From positions 558,001 to 622,000 of the forward strand of contig BCIO01000003.1 of NCBI GenBank assembly GCA_001599975.1: a DNA stretch of 64,000 nt. Direction: 5' to 3'. Below are positions 51,418 to 61,430 of the stretch, piece after piece. The notes below the pieces were generated by a model. That model ran no database searches and was not told the DNA's origin. It saw only the letters and a list, made by a program, of their open reading frames with translations. This stretch comes from Cystobasidiopsis lactophilus (taxonomy: Eukaryota; Basidiomycota; Agaricostilbomycetes; Agaricostilbales; Chionosphaeraceae). Numbering within the stretch: position 1 is the first letter of the stretch; each line of letters starts with the position of its first letter. Made by a program: the position numbers and the translations under genes.

Positions 51418-54192
51418 ATGAATCCTATCGACCCATCCGACAAGGCAGAGACTGTCAGCCATCGGGAGACATTGCAGTCGCCCGAGATTCCTCGCGAACG
51501 GGGTGTGGAAGTTACGCGGGGCTTTGCGCTTGCTCGCACTGTCGGCGATGTCGAACCCAAGCTTGGCATTCGTACTTGGTGAGTCCGGCTCTTCAGTTGT
51601 CTTTGTGTTCGTGTTGAGTGTTCTGTTTCTACAGGTTGGTGCTCGCTGTGCTGTCCTTTCAAGGCTTCTCCATCAACCTGTAAGCCGCCCTGGACGTGGG
51701 CTCTCACAAGACGCGTACTGAGGGATAAGATGCACAGCCCTGTGACTGGATTGGGATTCTGGACAAGCTCTGTGGTTGAGGAGTTTGGACATGGAGACCT
51801 GGCCATCTTCTTTGCCGTGAGGGTCCCATCCAAACCATGTCAGCTCTGTGTTGACTTTGGCTTTCCCCAACAGACTGGATGGCTCGTAAGACCATCATGC
51901 TGTGCTTCAACACTCATTAATCCTTAGTCACACAGATGACTCAAGTCGGCCTCACGCCCATGTGCGCCGAGCTCCCCGTTTTAACTTCTCCCACTCATTC
52001 TCGTCTCCAGCGTCGGTCAAATGTGCAACTGGGGTCCAGTCACGCGCAAATGGCTTTGCATTTGTTTGGCCGCTATCGGAGGTGCTGGGCTGTTCGTAGT
52101 GGCCACCTCTGACGGAATGGTGCGTCAGTGTAACCTTGCTGCGAGACGCAAGCTAACTAGTCCATCCCAGCATGTTGGCATCCTGGGTGTCTGCATTTAT
52201 GGTCTCGCACAAATCAACTTTGGCGTGCAAGCGTGCATCGCGGCAGACATCTTCAGCCGGCGACATCGGGGTTTGGTTGCGTCCGTCATCTACGTTACAC
52301 AGGTGAAGGAGCTTTTCCTATTTCTGGTGGATGGTACTTAATAATTGTGATCAGGCTTCTGGAGCAATCATGGCATCGACTTTGGGCGGGTACTGGATCA
52401 ACCAGAATACAGGTGGACTTGGTGTGTTTGCTTCCATACTCCCATGACCCGAACTCACTCTTCAAACTTATTCGATAGGATGGCGAATCGTTATTTATCT
52501 GGGCGCCGCTTGCCTGATGGCTTCTAGCGTTCTCGTCTTCTTCGTCTATCAGCCAATCAAGCACGAAGAATTGAACGAGGAGCCGCTGTTCCAGAGAGTC
52601 TTGAAGCTCGACTGGGTTGGCAACTTCCTTTTCGTGAGATCCTGACATCCAACTCTTCCAGAGCAAGCTGACCTTTTGCGGCAGGTGGCGTTTATGATTC
52701 CGTTTTTGCTGGCTCTTGAGTAGGCAGCTACAGTCGCATCGAACTCATCGAGTTGGCTTATGCACCTTTGTTACAGATGGGGAGGAAACCGATACCCTTG
52801 GTCGGTGCTTCGCAATCGGCCTGACACGGTGCCAATGAACTAACATGGTCACACCAGGCACTCTGCGGCCGTCATCTCCACCTTCACGATTGCCGGTGTC
52901 TTTAGCATCCTTTTTATCGGCCATCAGATCTGGAAGAAGGATGGCATCTTCATCCACCGACTGTTCAAACAGCGTAACTTTTCGATCGCACTCTTCGCAA
53001 TCTTCTTCGAGGGCTGGCTTTACATCAGCCTAAACACCTTCCTTGGCGTCCAGATCCGCACTCTTTACGAGTAAGGGTCCCGTCCTATCTGCCCTGAGCG
53101 CGGATGCTTAGACCGCACAGAACCCGCCCGGTCCTCGTTGGGCTTCACTTTGCCATCATCCTGCTGTTTGCCTCTGCTGGAGCTGCACTCTGGGGCTGGG
53201 TCTCAAAGAAGTACCGAACTGTCAAAGGGCCGCTCCTTTTCTCGTACCTCTGCTTCGTCGCCGCGTGCATCGGCTTCTCCCAAGCTAAGCCCGACAGCAA
53301 GGTTTTGATCTGGTGCATGTGCGGCTTGGGTATGCTCTATCTTTGTCCTACCGTGTTGGGAAACAGTCCGCTGAGACAATTGCAGTCGGCTTTGCCTTTG
53401 GTGGACCGCTGGCTTTGATCCTCGCTGTGGCGCAGCTTGCTGTTGATCGTGAGTCGCTCTCACCTGGTAATTCTGTCAGTATTCTACTTACAGGTGGTTG
53501 TGAGCACCGCAGCCGATCTGGCGGGAATCACTTCTAACCTTGTCATTGTGAGGACCGCCGTCTCAGGCTCTGAAGTCCTTCTAAGAGACAAACGTCAGGG
53601 GTTTCGAAACACTGGTGCCCTTTTGGGAGCGTCAAGTGCGTGGAGTTTTACCTTGTCATTTCACAGCTAACTGGTGCTGCAGTCGCCTCCGCCATCTTCA
53701 CCTCTTCCATCACCAAGAAGCTTCCGGAGAAAATTGCCCAGTTTGCTCTGCAAGCTGGTGTTCCTTCAGAACTCCTGCCGCAGGTCGTGTCGGCGGTTGC
53801 CTCATCAGCGCCGTCCATCACCATTCCCGGTGTCTCCTCGGATCAAATCGCAATGGCTCAATATGGCGCTAAGGTTCTTCGGTTCCACGCATGACTTCGA
53901 TAGATGCTGACAGCGACCGTGACAGGTGGCATACGCCGACTCCTTCTCCAACATTTACTACGAGATGATCCCTTTCGCCGTCCTGGCCTTCATCGCCCTC
54001 TTGTTCTTGACCAGCGTCCGGGAGGCTATGGATTGGTCTGTTGTGACTCCAGTCGAAGATTATGAGCTGCTGTGAGTAAACTCACCCTTTGCTTCTTCGC
54101 ATATGTTAAGACTTGTGTACAGTGGCGTTACGCGTCTTTACAACGAAGACGAAGCGCGCCGCCAACTCAATAAACCCACCGGGACTGCTTAG
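51418..54192 (+). CDS. MFS transporter, TRI12/siderophore-type DHA2 family
   Basis: A 14-helix efflux-type transporter. The ATG at 51418 opens MNPIDPSDKAETVSHRETLQ. Exons give LGIRTW + LVLAVLSFQGFSINL, WTSSVVEEFGHGDLAIFFA, GPVTRKWLCICLAAIGGAGL, HVGILGVCIYGLAQINFGVQ, RGLVASVIYVTQASGAIMAS, GWRIVIYLGAACLMASSVLV, LDWVGNFLFVAFMIPFLLAL, AVISTFTIAGVFSILFIGHQ, SIALFAIFFEGWLYISLNTF, LHFAIILLFASAGAALWGWV, PLLFSYLCFVAACIGFS, ETIAVGFAFGGPLALILAVA and YYEMIPFAVLAFIALLFLTS. The tail is VTRLYNEDEARRQLNK to TAG 54192. The loop with LPEKIAQFALQAGVPSELL between the last helices is typical of TRI12-like pumps. More than ten introns; a few borders (53060-53500) were not settled. Confidence 0.78.
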
Positions 54193-54443
54193 TGCAGGCA
54201 TTCTAAAACTTCTTCCGATAAGTGTTTGGATGTGGGACGACGCGAGCTTTGCGCTGGGTTCAATGTGTGTAGATGTCTGGTCTATGAAATACATTTCTCG
54301 AGGCGACAGTCCTTCACTCTACTCTTATCACCATCTCAGGAATTTAATGAGCCTCATACTTGGAGATGGAGAGCTTAAAGCAGGTCGAAGGCGGAGTATT
54401 GCGAATGACCATTCCGTAATCTATTCCATTGGCACTCTACACT

Positions 54444-55212
54444 TCAAAGCAGCGTGCCAGCCCCAGTGAACCAAACGGCCTCTTTGTTGTTCTTGCTGAG
54501 CTTCCAGCCGTCTGGCTCGCGCTTGAAGGAGAAGAAGTATTTGGCGCCGACCTGCAAGGCGGAGCAAAGAGATCGGTCACTGCCACGGACGAATCGGCCC
54601 GCGAGGCTCACCTGAGTGTACTCCCTCAGATGATCTTCGTTGATATAAGAGTCTCTAGGCTTCCAGACGTGTCTGCGAGGGCCTCGGAGGGAAAGATTAG
54701 CACTGGCCACCCTTCGCGCTCGACTCAAGCTCTCACGTATAAATGGCATCGACGACGGCATCCGCCGTGCCATTCTCCACATCCAAGTTGACGTACTTGG
54801 GGGCTGAGAGGAAGTGTTGACTTGATGCGAAAGGCTTGAGGCCCTAATGAAATCCGGGGTCCCCGCCACTTTCAGTTCTTGCGACGGCAGGGTGGAATTG
54901 ACAAAAGGAACTTACCTCTGCAGCCAGCCTAGCAATGTTTTTAGCTCCTACTAGCTTCTTGGTGGGGTGAATGAACTCGGCATCTTCCGCATCTGCAGTC
55001 CCTCAGCTTGAGGTGGCAATCCATCGTGGCGGGGCAAGTAGAAAGGCAGTCATACGACAGGCAGCGAACGAGTCCCGGGCTTCATCAGTCTTAGTGGTGA
55101 TGGTCGCGTCCAGGCGCTGGGCGAACTGGTTGAGGAGCGTCTGGATCTGGTCCTTGGCTTCCAAAAGCCGGAGCCGAGCCAGGATGTCTGCCAATTCTTC
55201 CTTGGTGGCCAT
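54444..55212 (-). CDS. SnoaL-like (NTF2-superfamily) protein
   Basis: The ATG at 55212 gives MATKEELADILARLRLLEAK and DQIQTLLNQFAQRLDAT, then spliced DAEDAEFIHPTKKLVGAKNI (the usual F.D.AEF..P....G...I of SnoaL-like polyketide cyclases and dehydratases). Then come QHFLSAPKYVNLDVENGTAD and AVVDAIY, and the last exon KPRDSYINEDHLREYTQ with VGAKYFFSFKREPDGWKLSK. It ends EAVWFTGAGTLL. About 150-170 residues. The fold is a cone-like barrel; substrate is unknown. It is convergent with the TRI12-like transporter and may belong with it and the SDR. Junction phases near 55080 and 54850 are not fully resolved. Confidence 0.7.
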
Positions 55213-55445
55213 TGTCCGCGTCTTGTGTAGTCAGGAAGTGTGGAGTGCAAGAAAATGAAGGTTGAAGGGGAAGGGAAACATTGCAAGAATTCCATTCTAA
55301 GCGCGTGCACAATTCCTCCGAATGCCCGTCGCCCACTGTACAATCGGTGGCGACCCAAATAATGGGCGTCTAAGCAGCTTGCTGTGGGCATAGGAATATC
55401 AACCCTTGCCAAACCGAAATGGAAAGGGGACCGCGCGCTCACTCT

Positions 55446-56280
55446 CTAGAGCACAATCGTGATGAAGACGTCTCCTCCAAATGTGCCGTACGGCGAATGC
55501 ATCTTGCCAGGCAGCAGGTCCGACTCTGTGTAAGCATGGAAGAGCGGCAATGGCGCCCTCGGTTTCTCCGGCTCGAAGCCCAATGGAGTGAAGGTGAGAA
55601 ATTCGTGGGCTGGCTCTGCACGGCACTTTCGGCTGCGGGCGCACAAATCAGCAAAGAAGTAGGGAAGGGAGACGAGGGAGAGAACAGACTCGACGATTGA
55701 AGCCATTTCAAACCAGGAGACGCTGGCGAGCAGTTGCAACGGCCGGGTTTGGGCGAAGAGCAAGTTGCACACGCCAATCATGGTGGCCCACGCCCAGAAT
55801 CCCACTTGCGCCCACCAGCTTTCCTGCGCCACACTAGTCTCCACAGCGAGCCAGTAGATCATGCCCCAGGTTAGGCAGAGATTGGTGAAGTCGAAAAAGA
55901 GGGAGGCGAACAAAAAGCGAGAGATCTGGAAGGTGTGCGGGCGGGTGCGCCAATCAACGAGGACCGTGAAGTGGAAGGCAAGGTGGACGGAGCTGAACAG
56001 GGCGATGCAGTAGGCCGACATGGAAGCCCATTGAACCCAGTCCTCGGGAGCGCCAGAGTGCTTCGTCCTCAAGAATCTGTCTGTGAACAACACCAGACCT
56101 CGTTAGCCTGATGGTCGCTTGAAGTAGTGGAAAGTGCTCACTTTCACCCTTCATGAACTCGTTAACGGCCAACAAGCAAATCGCGGCCCAAATGAGCACA
56201 GCAATGCAGCCCATGATGGCGGTGACACAGTCCTGCAGCTCCCGCTGCCTCAGGATTCGCTTGGGAGTAGGAACTGGCAT
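55446..56280 (-). CDS. Polytopic membrane protein of unknown function
   Basis: The ATG at 56280 begins MPVPTPKRILRQRELQDCVT. Hydrophobic helices follow: AIMGCIAVLIWAAICLLAV, spliced after MKGES to DRFLRTKHSGAPEDWVQWAS, then SAYCIALFSSVHLAFHFTVL, FLFASLFFDFTNLCLTWGMI, VGFWAWATMIGVCNLLFAQ and ASIVESVLSLVSLPYFF. A soluble tail of about 65 residues ends FGGDVFITIVL at 55446. One intron near 56090-56140. Five or six helices, no signal peptide, no motif I recognise. It is divergent from the FAD2 gene. Confidence 0.65.
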
Positions 56281-57003
56281 TTCTTGTCTGATGATAGATG
56301 GAAGAACGAGAGCAAGGTTCGCGAGTGGAAGGGAAAAAGCCAACGGCGCCAACGGACTCAGCCGTTTGAAAATAATTTGAGCATGTGAAATGTGCGGAAC
56401 AGCATGCGAATCAGGTTTGTGGTAGACCCATGATGCAAAGGCAGCAGCCAGAGAGATGGATCGCGTCTCGTGGGCCAAAAGTCAGAGTTCGCCACCAAGG
56501 TGAGCCGTAAGCCAATCCTCGTCCTTGAGGCGATCGGGCGGCTCCCCAGCTCAAGCTCACAGACGCCAAGCTCTGGAGCAGTCTGAGCAGGCCAAGGCAG
56601 CCATGGATAATTGCAGACAGGGTGATCGGATTCTTCAGGCGCGCCAATGATAAGCCTGAGAGCGCAAGGTTCATGCATTCATGCAAGCAGGGGGAAGGTC
56701 GGCGGGCAGTCTGCGCGCGTTCGCCACCTCTAGCTCATTCCTGCGACGTCGCTGATGAGGGACTAGAGGGCCAGGACCGGCAATGGAACCGTGGGCAAGG
56801 TCACGTTTCAATTCCACCCCAACCTGGAGCTCGAGGCTTGGCTTGCTACCATCTCCTCCGCTGTCCTCTGTGTGCGACCACTTTTACATCTTAGAGCTTT
56901 GCTAGTGCCTCACAATCAATAGACGGTCAACGCCCATCATCAAGTCCCCAGCTTGACGAGACACGTTCACCACCCAAGTCCCCTCCCAAAACTTTTTGCG
57001 AAA
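56281..57003. other. Divergent promoter region upstream of FAD2
   Basis: About 720 bases between the minus-strand membrane-protein gene and the desaturase gene. Frames up to about 106 codons on both strands have no recognisable product. Confidence 0.4.
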
Positions 57004-58958
57004 ATGGCCGCTCCCGCCTCGACGTTGCGCGAACGCAAGCCCGCTCCTGCCGTCGTCGACCTCAGCAAGGATGATGAGCTCGCGCCCTTTACGCCGCCCT
57101 CGTTCACCGTGCGTTTCCGTGGCCCCCTGCTCAAATAATTTCTGAGGAGGAGCCTGAAACTTTACTCGGCGCGGGCAACAGGTCAAGGAGCTGCTGGGCG
57201 CTATTCCCAAGCACTGCTTCGAGCGCAGCGCGTTCAAGTCCTCCCTCTACGTGCTCCTCGACTTTGCCATGATCGCCGGCCTGGCGATTGCCGCTTCCCA
57301 CATCGGCGAGCTTTTTGGCAGCTCCGGCTCCCTCCTCGACGGCCGATTGGGCCAAGCTGCCGCTGTCGCTGGATGGCTCACGTACTGTGGGTTGATCTAC
57401 ACCGCGTGGACAGGCATCGGAAGCTGATTTGAGCGCATCCGACCAATCAGGGTTCTTCCAAGGCCTGGTCTGCACCGGCGTCTGGGTCATTGCTCAGTGA
57501 GTTGCCCGCCGCTCTATTGCTTCTCGTTACGTCAATAGCTCACGTCTGAGTGCTCACAGCGAATGTAAGCTTTTGGGGAGAAAAAATGGTGTGCTTAGCC
57601 AAATCGCTAACTCATGATTGGTTCAACGATAAGGCGGCCACCAAGCCTACTCGACCTCCAAGGCCATCAACAACACCGTCGGCTGGGTGCTCCACTCCGC
57701 CTTGTTGGTCCCTTACCACTCGTGGAGGATCTCGGTACGTAGCGACTTCTCACCTCGTGGGGTCTTGGCGCGCCAGCTTAAGCTTTTTTTGGTGTGCGAA
57801 CAGCACGGCCGTCACCATGCTGCCAGTTCGTTGCTCTCCCTCCTATCTATGATGGTCCGGTGTTGAACCAAACGAAACAGCCGGCCATATGACCCGCGAT
57901 GAGGTGTTTGTGCCCAAGACTGCCTCTGAGTGCGGCCTGACCGACACCGAGTCGCCCTCCGGCTTGTCTGCCATGCACGAGGCTTTCGAAGACGCCCCTT
58001 TCGCTGTTCTCTTCGACTGCTTTTGCCAGCAGCTCTGTGCGTTGTTCTCCTCCCTTCACGCACCGATTCTGGACTGACCCTGGATTCGCACAGTCGGCTG
58101 GCCCGCGTACTTGATCCGCAACGCCGCTGGCCAAAGGCACTACCCCAAGGGCACCAACCGTACGCTTACCTTCCCACCCTCTATCTGATTCGAAAGGTTC
58201 TCATCGTGCGCTGCAGACTTCTCGCCCAACGCGGTCATCTTCGAGCCCCGCCACTTCTGGCAGATCCTCGTCTCTGACCTCGGCCTCGTCTGCACCTTCT
58301 CCGCTCTTTACCTCTGGGCCCAAGCCACCTCCTGGTCGACCGTCGGCTTCTACTACTTCATCCCTTACCTCTTGGTCAACCACTGGCTCGTCCTCAGTGA
58401 GTGGCTTTCTCTCTTACAGCTTTGTCGCTGTAGATGACAAGCCTCTGTCTCAGTCACTTTCCTTCAACACACCGACGTCAACTTGCCCCACTACCGCGAG
58501 GGCGAATGGACCTTCCCCCGTGGCGCTCTGGCTACCCAAGACCGCGATGTTTTCAACTTCTTCGTACGTCTGACGTACCACATTCAGCTGTGCGTGCAGA
58601 GCTAAAGAGGAACGTTGTTTTATACAGACCCACAAGATTGCCAACACGCACGTGCTCCACCACGTTTGCTCCCGCATCCCTCACTACCACGCCTCTGAAG
58701 CCGTGAGTTGCCGCTTCCCTCCTTGCCTGCCAACGACATTCAGCGAATGTGATTCCACAGACCGAAGCGCTCAAGAACGTCCTCGGCGAGCACTACCTGT
58801 TCAAGCACGAGCATTGGGCCATCTCCTTCTTCAAGACGTACCGCGACTGCCGATTCGTCGACGACGACGGCGATGTCGTCTTCTTCAAGAACTCGTCCGG
58901 CAAGGCCCAGCGCCGCGTCCAGTACGAGGGCGAAGACTCTGGCATTGATGGCTTATAA
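57004..58958 (+). CDS. FAD2: Delta-12 (omega-6) fatty acid desaturase
   Basis: An ER membrane di-iron enzyme making linoleate from oleate. The ATG at 57004 gives [20 protein letters not shown]. Membrane helices include [20 protein letters not shown] and [15 protein letters not shown]. The first histidine box [16 protein letters not shown] is built from three exons through a 5-nt microexon (57560-57564). The second box is HGRHHA and the third is [15 protein letters not shown]. Between them lie [25 protein letters not shown] and [18 protein letters not shown]. It ends [14 protein letters not shown] at TAA 58958. Ten or so introns of about 50-80 bases. All catalytic histidines are present. A delta-15 or bifunctional activity cannot be excluded by sequence alone. 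Confidence 0.93.
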
Positions 58959-59580
58959 GTGGTTGGTTTCCGGGTTTTTTGAAGAGGAAGGGCGGTTGGT
59001 TGTGGTTTATCTTTCTCGCTGGTGTGCAGCATCCCGCACACCAGACACCAAAAGGCAGAGGGGCAGCGCGCTTTCTCTCGTTTTCACTTTCTAGAGGAAC
59101 ATCATCATCTCCTTAAAAAAACGAAATCCTTTATCGCATCTTTCTCTTTCGCTTGTTGACTTTCTTTTTGCATGGCTTTCTCAAATCACTGTCCTTCCCA
59201 TAGATATTGCATTTCGCTTCTCAACCCAGAACCCGTCGGGCGAAACTGTTTTCGCCACCTGAGCTGCAATTCCCCGCTTCTTATCCGGGACCGTCGAGCT
59301 TGCGGCTTTGTTGCGCTCCATTGTTGCGCTCCATTGTTGACCAAAGCATATTACTTTACTTCCCCTTGCGGTCCTCGGTCGCTCTCAGAAGCGGCAAAGA
59401 CTGGTTCCTGCTCCAGGCACATTTGTTGCCACAAACTTCTTCGAAAGTCTGCCTCTCGACTTCTCAGCCTCTGGCCCCTTTGCTGTACCTTTCGGCTGAT
59501 TAATTACTAGTCAAGGTCGGTCATGCAGTGTGTTGACGGTCCATCGTGTCTCAAGCTGGCTTCCAGTCAAGGTCGGAAAG
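58959..59580. other. Spacer between FAD2 and F-box-like gene
   Basis: About 620 bases. It contains a 13-base direct repeat, TTGCGCTCCATTG, at 59311-59323 and 59324-59336. Frames at 59172-59510 have no recognisable motif. Confidence 0.45.
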
Positions 59581-60924
59581 ATGCCCTCGCTCCTGGACAT
59601 GCCGAGCGAAATTCTCGAAGAGATTGCGAAGCACTTGACAGAGGACATTAAACTGTTCACCGGGTACAAGAAGGGAGCCCTTGAAGCCGGTTTAGGCGGA
59701 CACAATGAAGAACAAGAGGACGACTCTATTGTTTTCCCGCCCATCAGCAACCCTAGACATTCTTCCAATCCCGCCAAATGGACCTTGTTAGGCGATAATC
59801 TACCGATGATGGCGACAAGTCGAACGTTCCTCGAGGCTTTTGTTCCCGCCATCTGGCGAACCCTTGCCATCCGCTTGCCAGCCGAGTTTCACGCCACAGA
59901 AGACTCTCCGCATCTCCTATTGGCTTTGCAAATGTTTTTGGGTCGACAGCAGCATCGATTGAAGCACGTCAAGTTCCTTTCGCTGCATCAAAGTGGCCTC
60001 GACGACTCTACTTTCGCTGCTATCGTACTTGCATCGCCCGCCTTCCTAAAGAGGTCCGACTTCGAGCTTGCTGTCAAGTTGACGGGGTTTGGCTCAAGGG
60101 ATATCGACTGCTTGACGATCATGAGAGTCGACGATTTCTCTGGGGCGTTCGATCTGGACCGGTTCCAAGGTCTCAAGAGGTTCAGAATAATCGATAGTGA
60201 CGCTTGCATGCTGCGGTATGGAGGTCAGACCTGGGACATTGGTGATTCGGACGACATTTCCTGGCTGGCCGCTCATCGTGCGCTGTACGCGACGTCAATA
60301 CGCATTCGCGGTAAAACCACCCACCCTCTGTTTTTCCGAGGGCTCGACTGGCTTCAGCGGCTGGCAGCGCCTCATCCCTGGGGTCCCAGCGATTTCAAAC
60401 TTGACCTTCCAGCGCATCTGGCTCCTCGGCTCGATTGGCGGCAAACTATGTCTACTCTGCCATCGACACTGGAGCGCCTCTCGGTTCAGTCAAGCTACGG
60501 CCGCGGCAATTTGGGTACCCTCGCCTGGGAATCTGTATCGGATTGGTCGGCATTGTCCCATCTGGTCAACCTGAAGTGCTTGTCTATTGGTTTCGCCCAT
60601 CGCATTCGCCCTACACATCCAGTGGAGTCCCCAAACGACATGATTTTGCAAATCGACACACTGGCTCTACCCAACGTCACGCGCTTGATCCTGCTTGTCG
60701 GGTCGGCTTATGAGCCTCTGCCTCTACAGCATGAATCAGCTCTTCTTGACTCGACATTGCGCCTCATCAATCAAACTCATTCTACATGCCCCTCCCTGCG
60801 CTACCTTCGGATAGTCGTGTCACCTTCGGCACCGGGCTCCTTCCATTCGCAAGTGTACGATCAACTGGAATCGGCGGCGCACCTTCGAGAAATCGCTTTA
60901 GATATTTACGAGAGCAGGGTATGA
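59581..60924 (+). CDS. F-box/LRR-like protein of the dispersed local family
   Basis: The ATG at 59581 opens MPSLLDMPSEILEEIAKHLT, an F-box-like motif at the extreme N-terminus. One exon, about 447 residues. Family landmarks in order are TSRTFLEAFVPAIWRTLAIR, HRLKHVKFLSLHQSG, KTTHPLFFRGLDWLQRL, RLDWRQTMSTLPSTLERLSV, RGNLGTLAWESVSDWSALSH, NLKCLSIGFAH and DTLALPNVTRLILLV, ending with REIALDIYESRV. It would act as a substrate receptor of an SCF ubiquitin ligase if the F-box works; the target is unknown. In-frame upstream codons stay open, but no better start is seen. Confidence 0.78.
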   Translation: MPSLLDMPSEILEEIAKHLTEDIKLFTGYKKGALEAGLGGHNEEQEDDSIVFPPISNPRHSSNPAKWTLLGDNLPMMATSRTFLEAFVPAIWRTLAIRLPAEFHATEDSPHLLLALQMFLGRQQHRLKHVKFLSLHQSGLDDSTFAAIVLASPAFLKRSDFELAVKLTGFGSRDIDCLTIMRVDDFSGAFDLDRFQGLKRFRIIDSDACMLRYGGQTWDIGDSDDISWLAAHRALYATSIRIRGKTTHPLFFRGLDWLQRLAAPHPWGPSDFKLDLPAHLAPRLDWRQTMSTLPSTLERLSVQSSYGRGNLGTLAWESVSDWSALSHLVNLKCLSIGFAHRIRPTHPVESPNDMILQIDTLALPNVTRLILLVGSAYEPLPLQHESALLDSTLRLINQTHSTCPSLRYLRIVVSPSAPGSFHSQVYDQLESAAHLREIALDIYESRV

Positions 60925-61430
60925 GGTCAGTGCGCCTGCGCCTCCTCTTTGAGTTTGTCCTTTCCCAAATCTGACTTCTTCGCCATCAGTCGGCAGGACG
61001 TGGTTTGGGAGGCAGACGAAGGACTTCAGTCTCCTTCTATCGGCATGCTCATCAAGAGTCGTCTGCACGTGACTGGTGCCGCTAATGAGCATGTATCAAA
61101 AGGAGCAGGTCTGGCGGATCGCTCACACGGTGGCGAAAGAGATGAATTAGGATTTGGCCTCAGCGTAGTGGTCTGTTTGTGGGGGCTTGGGAAAGCTTTG
61201 ACTGAATCCAAAGTCTTGTTTCTACAAGCCAAGGAAGGCACAACAACGCCATCAACATTTCCCAGCACTGACGGAGTTCGCCGGAAGGCTCGGGCCGAAC
61301 GCTGTGAAACTTTCGCTCGTGCAGCGACGAGCTCTGCTTGGAAACCTCAAGCTTAGCATCCGAAGAGTGAAGCGCCGTTCAATGAGGCTTGGTCGATGGT
61401 GAACGAGGCGTCGGAAGAGACCAAACCAGC
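60925..61430. other. Promoter region of the hybrid histidine kinase gene
   Basis: About 500 bases. A plus-strand frame at 60949-61356 (135 codons) has no recognisable motif and no support as an exon. Confidence 0.4.

Noticed and set aside
49966-55212. Reading the SDR/MFS/SnoaL trio as a full secondary-metabolite cluster
   Set aside because: No backbone synthase or pathway regulator is present in the window, so only a small metabolic neighbourhood is claimed.
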